DNA of 64,000 nt, taken from assembly GCA_001692895.1 (NCBI GenBank), contig KV748179.1, positions 62,001-126,000 of the forward strand, written 5' to 3'. Of this stretch, positions 22,612 to 34,900 are shown piece after piece. A model generated the notes under the pieces. It saw only the letters and a list, made by a program, of their open reading frames with translations, was not told where the DNA came from and made no database searches. Within the stretch, counting starts at the first letter, position 1; every line of letters starts with the position of its first letter. The DNA is from Cenococcum geophilum 1.58 (Eukaryota; Ascomycota; Dothideomycetes; Gloniales; Gloniaceae). A program made the position numbers and the translations under genes.

Positions 22612-23735
22612 CACGGAGGCTCTACACAAAGCTCTACAGAGGCTCTACACGAAGCTCTACACGAAGCTCTACACGAAGCTCTACGGAGGCTCTGCGCGAA
22701 GCTCTACACGAAGCTCTGTACAAAGCTCTACGGAGGCTCTGCACAAAGCTCTACGGAGGCTCTGCACAAAGCTCTACGGAGGCTCTGCACAAAGCTCTAC
22801 GGAGGCTTTGCGCAAAGCTCTACGTGAAGCTCTGCACGAAGCTCTGCGCGAAGCTCTGCACGAAGCTCTACACGAAGCTCTGCGCGAAGCTCTGCACGAA
22901 GCTCTACGTACGGAGGCTCTGCACGAAGCTCTGCACAAAGCTTTGCATACGGAGGCTCTATATAAAAGCTTTGTGCAGAGCTTCGTATAGAGCTTCGTGC
23001 AGAGCTTCGCGCAGAGCTTCGTGCAGAGCTTCGCGCAGAGCTTCGTGCAGAGCCTCCGTACGCAGAGCTTCGCGNAAAGCCTCCGCAGAGCTTCGTGNAG
23101 AGCCTCGTACGGAGCTTCGCGCAAAGCCTCCACAGAGCTTCGTGCAGAGCCTCCACAGAGCTTCGTGCAGAGCCTCCACAGAGCTTCGTGCAGAGCCTCC
23201 GCAGAGCTTCGTGCAGAGCCTCCGCAGAGCTTCGTGCAGAGCCTCCGCAGAGCTTCGTACAGAGCCTCCGCAGAGCTTCGTGCAGAGCCTCCGCAGAGCT
23301 TCGCGCAGAGCCTCCGCAGAGCTTCGTACAGAGCCTCCGCAGAGCTTCGTGCAGAGCCTCCGCAGAGCTTCGTACAGAGCCTCCGCAGAGCTTCGTGCAG
23401 AGCCTCCGCAGAGCTTCGTACAGAGCCTCCGCAGAGCTTCGTACAGAGCCTCCGCAGAGCTTTCGTGCAGGCCTCCGCAGAGCTTCGTACAGAGCCTCCG
23501 CAGAGCTCGTGCAGAGCCTCCGCAGAGCTTCGTACAGAGCCTCCGCAGAGCTTCGTGCAGAGCCTCGCCAGAGCTTCGTACAGAGCTCGCAGAGCTTCGT
23601 GCAGAGCCTCCGCAGAGCTTCGTACAGAGCCTCCGCAGAGCTTCGTGCAGAGCCTCCGCAGAGCTTCGTACAGAGCCTCCGCAGAGCTTTATGCAGAGCC
23701 TCCGCAGAGCTTCGTGCAGAGCTTCCGCAGAGCTA
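22612..23735. repeat. 1.1-kb array of the 12-bp unit that inverts in the middle
   Basis: From 22,612 to about 22,964 the array reads (CACGAAGCTCTG)n with GGAGGCTCTG variants. At the palindrome AAAGCTTT (22,965-22,972) it switches to the reverse complement (CAGAGCTTCGTG)n up to about 23,735. The right arm then settles into a 23-bp higher-order unit (GCAGAGCTTCGT plus GCAGAGCCTCC). Since 23 is not a multiple of 3, all three frames stay open, which argues against protein coding despite 200-300-codon translations. CpG is kept throughout, so the array has largely escaped RIP. Two ambiguous bases (N) lie at about 23,075 and 23,098. Confidence 0.92.
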
Positions 23736-23904
23736 TGGCGATTGGGGCCAAATTTACCAGCTAATTAAGCCCTAAAACACTAGAAATTGACTTTAGATAG
23801 ACTTATAAATATATATTTATTACTTTAAGACTCCTTACTAACAATGTAATAATTTGTAATAGTTTAATTTATTTTAATGTTGCGGAAATATAATTTTCCG
23901 GTCT

Positions 23905-23965
23905 ATATTGGCCAATAACCTAATATTGACCAATATTTTATTGGCCAATAAGCGATATTGGATCG
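23905..23965. repeat. Second cluster of TATTGGCCAATA-type palindromes
   Basis: TATTGGCCAATAA, TATTGACCAATAT, TATTGGCCAATAAG and GATATTGG occur within 60 bp, mirroring the cluster at 22,383-22,455. Confidence 0.7.
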
Positions 23966-24123
23966 ACATCGTATTTGCTTATTTTCGCCAAGCCTGAACG
24001 AAATTTAAAATATTATAAATATTAAAATATGCCTTCCTTTTTGTTAACACCTCTATTAATACCACTATATATTTTATAAATATAGTAGATCTTACTGTAA
24101 TTAAGTGTAGTAAGTGCTGTATC

Positions 24124-24372
24124 TGTCACGGGACTCACACGCTCTCACGTCCCTGCGCGTTTTGACGTTCTTGACCCGTGCTCACGTTCGTCCCGAGACA
24201 CCTACGCACGTTCCCCTACAACCCCTATTTATACCCAACCTGGCACACGAAGAATCTTCTTCTTTATCCAAATGTCTTTGTATCAACCACGCATAGTTAC
24301 GCGTACGTAGCCTTCTTCAATTACTACCCTGTTTAGTACATTGTATTCCAGCTCGTGCCTACTTCCGTGACA
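24124..24372 (+). repeat. Young solo LTR with perfect target duplication
   Basis: A 249-bp LTR beginning TGTCACGGGACTCACACG and ending TTCCGTGACA (inverted tips TGTCACGG/CCGTGACA), flanked by GTATC on both sides (24,119-24,123 and 24,373-24,377). A TATA-like CTATTTATACCC at about 24,224 sets the likely transcription sense as plus. No internal region remains, as left by LTR-LTR recombination. It keeps CpG and shows no TA bias, in contrast to its surroundings. It is therefore either recent or too short to be targeted by RIP. The 60-codon frame across it is incidental. Retrotransposon superfamily cannot be told from the LTR alone. Confidence 0.92.
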
Positions 24373-24384
24373 GTATCTATAAGC

Positions 24385-24683
24385 CCCGCCTTAGCTTTGT
24401 TAAAGATAGCTCTTTAAAGAAGCTTTTAAAGCTATACTAGTTATATTAGTTAAAGGTACGTCTTATAAGGGGACTTTATAGATAGGGGGCTATAAGGCAC
24501 GATTGTAGGAATAGAATAGATTGGTAAGAAAGACGAATTCTTAAGGATATAAGGCCTTTAGGATTATAAAGACTATATACCATGGGTATATACCTTTAGT
24601 ATATAACTGGCAACTATTTAAAAGGCGTCCGGGGGTTGTTCTAAGGGCAAGTCAAGGTATCCGCAATAATATCCCTTATATTA
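24385..24683 (-). repeat. Right arm of the ~290-bp inverted pair (probable 3' LTR)
   Basis: Reverse complement of 21,481-21,765. Immediately outside it, on the minus strand, stands a purine tract AAAAAGGGAGGGGGGGTAA (24,681-24,699), as expected just upstream of a 3' LTR. It is therefore read as the 3' LTR of a minus-strand element lying to its right. The solo LTR at 24,124 is inserted at the far end of this arm. Confidence 0.6.
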
Positions 24684-24699
24684 CCCCCCCTCCCTTTTT

Positions 24700-27059
24700 A
24701 CAATTAGCCCCTAATTGCTATTACCTTATAGTAGGGAGATTATAAGGGCTTGTCCCAGAAGGGGTTCGGAGAGATATTAGAGAGATATTAGTATACCGTT
24801 ACATATTATCTATCTATTTAACCCCTACTTTAAACTCCTAAAAAACTTTAATAAGAAAAAAATATAACTAGAGAAAAGGTATAAGGATTATTAAGAGACC
24901 TATTAGAAGCCTATTAAAAGCGTATTAGTAACTACCTAGGCTAATATAGGGATTTTTATATAACTTTACTTCTAAGCCTTTATACTAGTATATAATTAAG
25001 TATAAGTATTATAGGCAATTTAGTGTTCTAGTATAGTTCTATAGAGCCTTGGCTTGCCATTATCTTTAACTACTAAGATATAGTCTATAATTCTTTCTTA
25101 TAATCCTTTTCTTATAATCCCTTATATTACTAATATATTACTCCCGTATTTGCCTTTAGGCTATTAAATACGGTTAAGGTATTAATTAGTTATTTGGGGA
25201 GACTTATTTCTTAAGATTTAGTATATATGCTTTTAAATATAGTAATCCTATACTATATATTTGGCATAGCTCTGCTACCTAGCAAATAGGGACATTTTGC
25301 AATAGTAATTATAGCTATTATACAATTGTTAAGAACGTCTATAACGTTAATTATTAATATTATAGTATGATTTAGGTATAATTTAACCTATATACGTTTT
25401 TAATTAACGTCTTAATTGCCTTCCCCTAGCTACGTACTTAGTTTTTATAAGAAAGTAATAGCTAAATAGCGCTATTATAATAGAGTTATATCGGTAAGAT
25501 TGCGGCTATTTACTAGAAGGGTATTGGACTGTAAAGTATAAAGATACCGTACTTATTAAGTTTAATTCTTTTCCTTAATACCTTACTTCCCATTACTCCC
25601 CTTTTTCTAATTTTAGACGTATCTTTAATATATTATTAAGATTTTCTTCTTTTCTATTAATAATTTAATATACATCTTTACTCTCCTACTAACTACTCTT
25701 TAAAATAAACTCTATAGCGTATTCTAGCCCTACCTTTATATATAAAACCCTAATATCCGTTAGCCTATAACTAGTACTAGTCCTACCTAAATAATTTTAC
25801 CTATACGTCTTTAAAAGACCAGAAATCTAATAATAGGATTTTAGAGGCTTATAATAAGACGTATTACGTTAAATTTAATCCCTTAAGTCCTTATAATTAA
25901 TGCATGCGTGTTAAGAGCGGTAGTTACGCTAATGTGGGCTTTTTTATCCTTAATAGATTTCCATTGCTAACTTTAAGCTTTAATAGCCTAGGCCTAAGTA
26001 GCGACAATCCTTTAATATCCTTAACTACTATATCGCCCGGGCTTTATCTTATTCTAGCGCTAATACTAAACGTCTTAGTTAAATTTAAGACTATATTATA
26101 GCTATTTATACCACCTATAATTCCTAATAAGCTAGCTAGTAACGCCTAATATAAGAGTAAGGTTAGTATACTAAGGATAGGGTAAAGGATAAGTGTAATA
26201 AAAAGAAGGTCGCTGTGCACTATAAGAAAGAGTTTACGTATACGCGTTAAGTTTTAAAAGAGTATAATATAATACGTTATTAGGTAGGTTACCATTTAGG
26301 TACCTAGCGGATAGGTAATTAATAGTTGCTATAGTAAGGTCTTGGTGGTTCTGGACTATACTAGCCAGCTAACGTCTCTATTTATTCTGGGCTTAAGCGT
26401 ATTTTTATTAACTATAAGCTTACACCACAAAAGCTTTATTAGTATTAGTATCACGGGGTTTTCTCAAATAGAGTTTTCTCCCTATATGTATATAAGGAGT
26501 AGTCCGCGTGGGCCCAATAGGGATCCAAATCGGACGTTAAGCAATGAATTATTATTATTAGTATTAGTTTAGACCTAATATTAGTATTAAGCGTTTAAGT
26601 TATACCTTATTATCCTACCCCTATATTTATACCTACTTATACCCCTACTAAGGGTTTAGATCCTATTCCCGTTAGCCATTACTTAGTAGCCTAATAGATA
26701 CTAATTCTACTTCTAAGGAGAAAGCATAGTAGCTTTTTAGATTAGGAATTTAGGATTTATTCTTGTATATAGTAGCAATTAAGAACCTTAATTAGGTGCT
26801 TAAAAAGGCCTTACAAGGCTTTTAAAAAGGGCTTAAGAGCCCTAGGAATAATATTCCTAGTATAAATCAATTAATAGTAATAGAGTTCTAGTAAAATACC
26901 CTATTAATTCTATGCTATATATATAAAAAGGCTAAGGACCTATTCTGCCTTAGGCTATAGCCCTATCCCTATAGTTTCCGGAGCCTATCTATTTAATATC
27001 TAATTTGACCTATTTACTCTTTAGGGCCTCTTACGGCCTACTATAAGCTTTTTTTATAG
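24700..27059. other. TA-rich decayed retroelement DNA, mostly unassigned
   Basis: Probably internal sequence of minus-strand retroelements, given the purine tract at its left edge and the chromodomain at its right. A few open frames (25,904-26,101 and 26,342-26,572, plus) are short, hydrophobic and unrecognised. An inverted LTR partner for element A was looked for here and not found. Confidence 0.4.
26482..26553 (+). repeat. Dispersed ~75-bp repeat, copy 2
   Basis: CTCCCTATATGTATATAAGG through GACGTTAAGCAAT matches 15,348-15,420 in the same orientation. Confidence 0.55.
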
Positions 27060-27967
27060 GTCGCGATAATACCGTAGTATTAGAGCGCTTTCTATAATTT
27101 ATAGATTATGGACCTTAGTCCTAATATTCTTTTAGAATATCTTTATAATAATTAAGGTAATCCTCTAGTTCCTATATAGAGTCCTTAGCAGGCTAGCCTA
27201 GCTATTTAACTTTATATTAAAGCTTATTCTTAACAGACTTATAGCATAGTATAGCTTTAACCTCATACCGCTCGCCCACTACCTTAAGGTATTTAATTAG
27301 GCCTAAACGGAAGTTCTTTTCTAGTAGTAGTCTATGCTATTATAAGGCAGTATTGCTAGGGTGTATAGTAGGGAGCAGGTAAGCCAAGTATAAGTTATAT
27401 AGGGAGTCGATAGAAGAGGACGATATAGTAAAGAGTAGGCAATAGCCTTGTACGGAGACGAACTAATAAGGAGGGAAAGGGCTGTAAGCCTAAGGAGCTT
27501 ATAAGGAGGTGCTAAGGGCTAGCCGAAGGCTAGCCTTAGCGACCCCTAAGAGCCCCTAGGCGATACAGCCGAGTAAGGGCTAAAATAACCCTTACAGCTA
27601 TAGCTCTAGTAGGTTTATATAAAATACTAAATATATAGACTATAAATAGGGGTAGCTAGAGATAGTAGGCTAGCTTATTAATTTGTTTTTTTAACTTAAA
27701 AGGGACCTAGGTATCTTATATTAAGCTTCTTTAATAGTTAATAGGGTTTAATATTTATTAAACATAATAGAACCTCGTCGCCTACTCTAAAAATGCTTAT
27801 TTTAGTATTTATAGTTATACTAAAGTCTTTACTGCTCTTAGGTATTCTATAGGCTCTACTTTATATACTTTTATTATTTCTTCTATTTCTATAGGTATCC
27901 TTATACTCTTTAATAGATATTCTTAAACTTTCTAGTAGGATCCTATAACTAATTATACGGCCTTACG
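27060..27967 (-). mobile_element. 3' part of Gypsy element A (integrase end, chromodomain)
   Basis: Minus-strand reading gives the integrase C-terminal part (about 27,967-27,600), a linker and a chromodomain-like region (about 27,270-27,090). The integrase part stops at the AGGAAAAAATTTAC terminus of the composite and resumes at 37,576, so both are pieces of one chromovirus split by an insertion. It is a fossil with dozens of breaks. Its 3' LTR was not identified. Confidence 0.75.
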
Positions 27968-28068
27968 CCAGGAAAAAATTTACTAGCATTTTTATAGCAT
28001 TTAGCAGCATTTGGCGGCCAAATGCGCATTCCGCGCATTATAATATATAGCGTATAGTATTAACTAAG

Positions 28069-28234
28069 GTGCGGTATACTGCTATATTTAATAATACAGT
28101 GTGGTATACTGCTACGTACTACTGCATTTAACAATATAGTGGTGCATACTGCTATATTCAATAATGCAGTGCGGTATACTACTATATTTAATAATATAGT
28201 GCGGTATACTACTGTATTTAATAATACAGTGCAG
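28069..28234. repeat. 30-bp minisatellite (GTGCGGTATACT...)n
   Basis: About five to six units containing GTGCGGTATACTGCTATAT followed by TTAATAATACA, with transition-type variants. An 86-codon open frame over this and the next array consists only of the repeat translation. Confidence 0.85.
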
Positions 28235-28261
28235 CTAATTACGCATTTTGCACTTAATGCG

Positions 28262-28385
28262 CAATTAATATATAATGCTCTCCTTACGCATTCTATATAT
28301 AATGCCCTTTTTACACATTCTATACATAATGCCCTTCTTACGCATTTTATATATAATGCCCTTCTCGCGCATTTTATATATTTTA
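28262..28385. repeat. 27-bp minisatellite (TATATAATGCCCTTCTTACG...)n
   Basis: About four and a half units around ATATATAATGCCCTTCTTAC and GCATTCT, abutting the 30-bp array. Confidence 0.85.
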
Positions 28386-28488
28386 CTTACTTTAAGTAAT
28401 AAATAAGTATTACTCTTTCTATATAGTTAGTGCAAAATAAATTATATTATTTTAAATAATTTAATATAATATAGCAACGGTTTTCTTT

Positions 28489-28538
28489 TACCTGCCTACC
28501 TACCGACCTACCTACTTACCTACTTACTAACTTACCTA

Positions 28539-28569
<31 letters not shown>

Positions 28570-28581
28570 ACCTACCTACCT
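28489..28581. repeat. Tetranucleotide array (CTAC/CTGC)n, left part
   Basis: CCTGCCTACCTACC-type repeats, continued after element C at 36,447-36,530. It is the reverse-complement counterpart of the GGCA/GGTA arrays at 20.3-20.8 kb. Confidence 0.88.
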
Positions 28582-28992
28582 TATAATAAAGCCTTGTAGC
28601 AGGAACTACGGTAGACTTATTAATAGGCTGGGTATATAGGTATAGAATAGTCAATAACGTAATAATAACTCGTAAAGTAGTTGCCTAATAGATTAACTCT
28701 AATTGTATTCTGAGATTCACTATAAAGGAAGGAACTATCTAGGTAGGGACTAAGGGTTCTTAAATATATAACCGTACTTCTATAAAATCCTCCTTATACG
28801 TAATATACGTGTGCTTTATTTACTTTATTATAGATTATATAGATTATATAGATTATATTATATAACCTTAGTTACTATTCCTTATTATATAGCTCTACTA
28901 GTTTTATCCTAGACTGTACCTAAATTAACTAACTAGCTTCTTCTAACTCCTCTCTAAGTAGTTATAGTATTATACTTAAAGCGTCTATAACA
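28582..28992 (-). repeat. 3' LTR of element C (411 bp)
   Basis: Matches 36,027-36,446 over its whole length. The length difference lies in a GATTATATA microsatellite. Confidence 0.92.
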
Positions 28993-31900
28993 CTATCTCC
29001 CTTCTTTTTATCTTTATTTTTAAAGATTCTAAACATCTCTAAGTTATTTACTAAAGGTGTAATATCCGTCTAATTAATTTAGTTAATATTATTGCTTATT
29101 ATACCCAAAGCAATTTCTTCCTCTTTAACTACTCGTTGTGTTCGTACTGTCGCTATAATATTATCTCTTAGTGAGATTATGCTATCTCCGTATTTTCGCT
29201 ATTTAAAAAAGGGGTTAGTTTATATTACGTTGGCGAGTCTATCTTTATAACAACCGTCCTTTTACTTAAAGTATATTAAAGCGAATATTTATTCGTCCTA
29301 TAACGTTTACTCTATCTTTAATACTAAATATACGTAACCTATTACCCTTAATAGTCGTCTGGTCCCTTAATTAATTTATTTTAAGGTTTTATATTTAATT
29401 TACTGCTACACGGCTAAATAATAAACTGTTTATTACTCTAGCGGAGTTATACTGTTCTTATAACGCAGAATAGGAGGCTACTAATACTTAGTAACGGGCT
29501 CTTAAATCTCATCTTATGGCGTCTACTTAGTTAATCCGTCTTAAGAAAGGTTATAAGAAGATCCGTTCTAAGGAGTAAAAATTAGTAAAATAAGGTTTAT
29601 AGGAACTTAGCGATAAAAGAACAGATTCTCTTTTATCTAAGACGGAAATAGATTTAAGTAGTTTAGCAACTGCTCTTTTTGGGTCCCCCTTAGGTAACTT
29701 GTTTTTTATAATCCTTTTTTATTAATACTGCCTAACCTAATCTCTTTTAATACTCCTATACCTTTCTTATAGCGTTTTTTAAGTTTTCTAGTAGTTTCTA
29801 GGTAGTCTTATTATAGCCTATCTACTTAACCTTATACTATATTTTATTGTTAATGTCCTTATAACTAATAATCTTTAAAACTTACCATTTATTTTCTTCT
29901 TATTCTCTATACGTATCTGCTTTATAAACTAGTGGCTTAATATTCCTATATACTGGCTCTGGTATTATAATATGCTATATAGGGTAGATCTTTATTTTAG
30001 CTGGTAGGTTTAACCTAAACGTAACTAGTAAAATCCTTTATATAATTTTAAAAGGTCCTAGTCTAACGTAGTCTAACTTCTTACTTAGTTATCTACTTTT
30101 AAAATTTTTATATAGTAGCCACACTTTATCTCCCTCCTTAAGATCTAGTCCCTTAGATCTCTTAATATTATAGTACCTTTTTATTCTCTCTTATACTTTC
30201 TTTATTAACTCTATAAAGTCTATATAAAGATTTATTAACGTCTTTATTCTTTTTTTAGCTGTGCTACTCGTTTTTTTACTTACTATAGTAACAATAATAT
30301 TCTTGGCTTATATCTATAATTTGCCTTAAATAGTAATATACCTATTCCTTCTTATAGTGTTATATTGTATATAAACTATATAATTAGTAATAATAATACC
30401 TAATTATTCTGTGTATAATTAATATAATGTCTTAAATACTGTTTTAGCGTCTAATTTAATCTTTCCGTTTAATTGTCTATCTGCGGGTAATATACGGTGG
30501 AAGTTACTACTTAAACTCCTTACTCTGCTAAGAATACTTTCTAGAATACTGCTATGAATCTTAAATCCCTATCTGATATAATTTTACTTAGTGCTCTATA
30601 TCTTGCAAACACTTCTTTAATATAGATTCTAGCGATATCTTCTACTAAGATTTCTTCCGTATATGCTATAAAGTATCCCTACTTTATAAGCTTATTTACT
30701 ATTACTAAGATTATATTATAATTTTATCCGGTAATAGGATCTCTTAACTTTAGTAACTTAATAATAAAGTCCTATAATATAACCTCCTATGGTCTCTCTA
30801 GTATTTTAATAGGTTGTAGCCCTCCGTACGGCTTATACCTTATTAGTTTATTTCTTTAGCAATCTAAATACTCTTTATTACTTTTCTTGCGATATTCCAA
30901 ATTCCGTTAATAATGTATTCTTCTTAAAGTCTTAACACTAAGCCTATTGCTTTGTTATGTCCTTAAGTTATTCCCTTATAAAAATCTTCTATAAAATGCT
31001 CTGCTATGCTTCTTGGGATATACTTCGCCTCCTTATACTTATATAGTATTTCTTCTTTAGGATATTCTAACTGTTCCTCTAGTTGTGCCTTAAATATCCT
31101 TTATGCCTAAAAGCTTTCTAGTGTCTTATAGACTCTTCCTAGTTTGTTATCCTCTTAAGTTGCTACTAGTTTAGGGTAATTATACCTAATTAATCCGTCC
31201 TTATTTTGGCGTAGCATTACTTCTAATAGTTTTTTTGTTATTTTATAGTTTAGCCTTTCTACTAAGCGCGTCTGCTCTTATATTTTTAGTTCCCTTAGTA
31301 TACTAAATCTTAAAATAGTATTTTGTAAGCATCTCTGCCTATTTAACTTATCTTTAGTTAAGTTCTTTTATTGTTAGGAACCCCATTAGGTTCTTATAAT
31401 CCGTCTTAACTATAAATAGTTTCTTTACGCCTTATAAGAATGCTCTCTATTCCTTTAGTGCTGCAACTATACCTAATAACTCCTTATTATAGACGTTATA
31501 GTTTAACTTTAGTAGTGTTATCTTTCGACTATAGTATGCCACTAGATGCTATACGTCTTTGTGCTTCTATAGTAAATATACTCCCAGTATATAGTCTAAT
31601 ATATCTGTCTTTATAACCGTGTCTAGTCCTAGTTAATAGATCTTAAGGATTGGCTCCTAGGTAAATAATTCCTTAAGTTCCTTAAATAACTTCTTTATTT
31701 GTCTCCCTATACCTATAGTTCCTCTTTCTTTATAAGCCTAGTAAATGGTTTAATATTCTTTAACTATTATGCTATAAACCTTCTGTAGTAGTTGCAAACC
31801 CCTAAGAATAACCTTAACTGTATTATATTCTCTAGTTCTTACTAACTTACTATAGCTTTAATCTTCTTTGGGTCTATACTAATATGACCTAGTTTAATAA

Positions 31901-34900
31901 TAAATTTAACGAAATCGGTCTTCCTTATAAAGAACTCGCATTTCTTAATTGCTACTGGCATCTATTTTTCTTATAGTCTCTTTAAGACCTATTTAACGTG
32001 TTCTCTATGCTCCTCCTTAGTTATTAAGTAGATAATAATGTTGTTAAAGTATACCATAATAAACTTATTAAGGTGTTCTCCTAATATACTGTTAATTCTT
32101 TTCTAAAATATTACTGGTATGTTTATTAATCTAAATTGCATAACTAATGGTTTATATAGTCCTTCTCTTAACCTAAAGGCTGCCTTTTATTTATCGCCTT
32201 CCTTAATTCTAATTTAATGGTACGCCTATCTTAGATCTATCTTCGTAAAGATTTATACATTGCCTATCCGGTCTTAGATTTCGCTAATTAAGGGTAAAGG
32301 ATACCTATCCTTTTAAGTAATGCTATTTAACTACCTATAGTTAATATATAACCTAAGTTTCCTATTTTTCTTTAGTATAAACAGTGCTAGATAACCTACT
32401 AATAACTGTAATAGTCTGATGTATCCCTTTTATAAATTTTCTTAGATAAACTCTTTAAGTGCTCTAGACTCTTCTTTCGTAAGCTTATAGGTTAAAAAGA
32501 ACCTTAAACTTATTCCTAGTTCTAACTCTATCTTATAGTCCTATACTACATAATTTACTAGCTTTTTACTTTTTAGGCCCTATAGCTTCTTACCATACTT
32601 ATAGTATCTCTTTAGTACATAACTTAAGCCTCGCTTAGTCTCTTCGTATATTACTCCGACTTAGTACTATACTAACTTAGTTTACTGTTGCATCTTACGG
32701 CGTTAAGTATCTCTAATATTGACCTGTCCTATAATCTAATTAATCCTTAGGTTATATTTCTATAATTAAGGCATCCCTAATACTGCCTTATCCCGTCCTA
32801 ATAGTAGGATATTAAAAGATATCTTAATTTGTCTTCCTTTAATGGTTATCTAAATAGGTTCTATTTTAAAATTAATAATCCCTCCTCTATAGGCTATTAG
32901 ATCTCCTAAAATTGTAACTAATAGGTAAGGTTACTCCTTCTGTCTATAAGGTAGTCCTATTCTTTTAACTGCTATTAGTAAAATATAGTTCCGTATTACT
33001 CTACTATCTATTAGCGCTTTAAACTGCTAATCTTACCATTTAACTTATAAGTTTAGGTATTGTCCTTAAATTCCTTTAAGGGTCTAAGGCTTTACTACTG
33101 GCTCCCTCTAGTCCTATAGGCCTCTACTTTTCCTAACTATTAGCTGCTTAATCCTATTATACTTAGCTTATCCTTTAGCTAATACCTAGTTTGCTTTTTA
33201 TCTTTAATATACTATAGACATATATTCTCTAGGTATTCCTACTACTACTATTTATCTAAGCATTCTTCCATAAGGAATCTTCTTAGTTAAAGTATTAAAT
33301 CTCCTTCCTTTTAGACTTCTACTGGATGCTAGCCGTGTATATACTTAGTATTTCTATACTATTGCTTATCTAGCGCCTAATATATCCTTATAGGGTATTT
33401 CCGGTTTTTTTCTTTAGGTTTTTATATATCTTATATATATTATCTATATATACGATCTATAATAGCGTATAGTATACTAGGTGCTTTAGGTTAACTCTTA
33501 ACTTATCTTTATCTTTAAGTTTAAACCTTTACCGTATTAACCTAAACGTTATAACTTTGTTTATAGGTACTAAGATACGTCTCTTACTCCTCTAGTCCTC
33601 TAATTATTCTTCTAAATCCCTTAACATTATAATTAAGGCTCCTTTAATATAAGTTATGGCCTTCTCTATAATTGGGTGGTCCTAAATAACTCGTTTATCT
33701 AACCATATATAGAAATCTTCCTACTTATTGTTATGTTATTGCCTATACTACTTTTAATATAGCTGTTAGAGTGTATACGGCTTATCCATAAGGAAGTATC
33801 TTCTTATTACTGCATTATAATAACCTTTTATGTGTCGTTCCTCGAACCTAGTAGGGATTCTTAAATCCTCTTTATTTTCTAGTTTAGTAAGCTACTTAGC
33901 TCTTAGTATGCCTACCCTAGGCCTATTAGTAATTCTTTATACTAGTGCTCTGTCCCTTATATATCCGAGTATACTAGATCTCTTATCTAGTTTCTATTCT
34001 TACTATACGATAATTCTTCGTCTAAATTCTTCTATAGTTTCTTTTAGTTTGCGTCTTATAGATAGATCCTTAAAGTCTTCTTACTTCTTAATCTTGGTAT
34101 TAACGTTCCGATTCTATTGCTAAGCCTTACTTACAATTTCTTTAATAGTCCTTATTTATATCTAGAAATCTTAGTCCTATAGGATTCTCAATCCTAAGCT
34201 TACTTCTATCTTAAGCTTTACTCCTACCTTAGTTTAACTAGGCTTTACTAGTGTTCTTATCTCGTCTTAAGAGTCTTAAATCTCACTTATCTTATCTTAA
34301 AAGTCTTATGCCTTTAGGAAACTATATCCTAAGCTTATTCGTATATTGCTAAACTAAGCCGTTACTCTGCTCTATCGGTTATGTCTATTATAGGTTCTTA
34401 AGCTTACCTTATCTTGTCTTAAGAATCTTGGTCGTCCCGTATCTCGTTTTAAGAGTCTTAAGCCTTTGGCCTTTTACCTTTATTAAGTGCCGAAGTAGTT
34501 CGCTATTCTACTTCTCTTATATCTTATAAAGCGATAGATATTATATCTAGTGGGGTCTTAATCCTAACTAATGTTCCCTATTCTGTAGTAAAATTATCCT
34601 ATACCTCTTATATAACATCTTTAAGGTCTATATACTCCTAGTAAGCTACTTTTATTACCTTATCGTTATAAAATATTTCGCCTATATTAAATTTATCGTC
34701 CTTAATATCCGATCTGCGAACTAGTTTGTTGGTTCCTTTATATTTTACTAAGTGTAGCTCTTATAGCTAATAGCTTACGCCGTACTTAGCGTCCTTATAA
34801 ATTTAGTATACGTTATTATAATAAAACGCAAAACTATTAATTAAACATTCTTTTATTCCTTATAGTATACTATTATCCCTCTATACGTGTATGTTATCTA

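Noticed and set aside
19508-23735. CRISPR array
   Set aside because: Repeats are directly contiguous 12-, 20- or 23-bp units without unique spacers, in a eukaryotic repeat context.
22824-23775. Several 200-314-codon open frames over the satellite at 22.8-23.8 kb
   Set aside because: They are translations of the 12-bp and 23-bp repeats in all frames and on both strands, with no non-repetitive domain. Openness comes from the unit lacking stop codons.
24114-24296. 60-codon frame across the solo LTR
   Set aside because: It starts outside the LTR and has no support beyond chance openness of unmutated DNA.
26960-27060. 3' LTR of element A
   Set aside because: Searched by eye for a partner of the 42,610-42,802 LTR between 24.7 and 27.6 kb. 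No convincing match was found, so no LTR is claimed.
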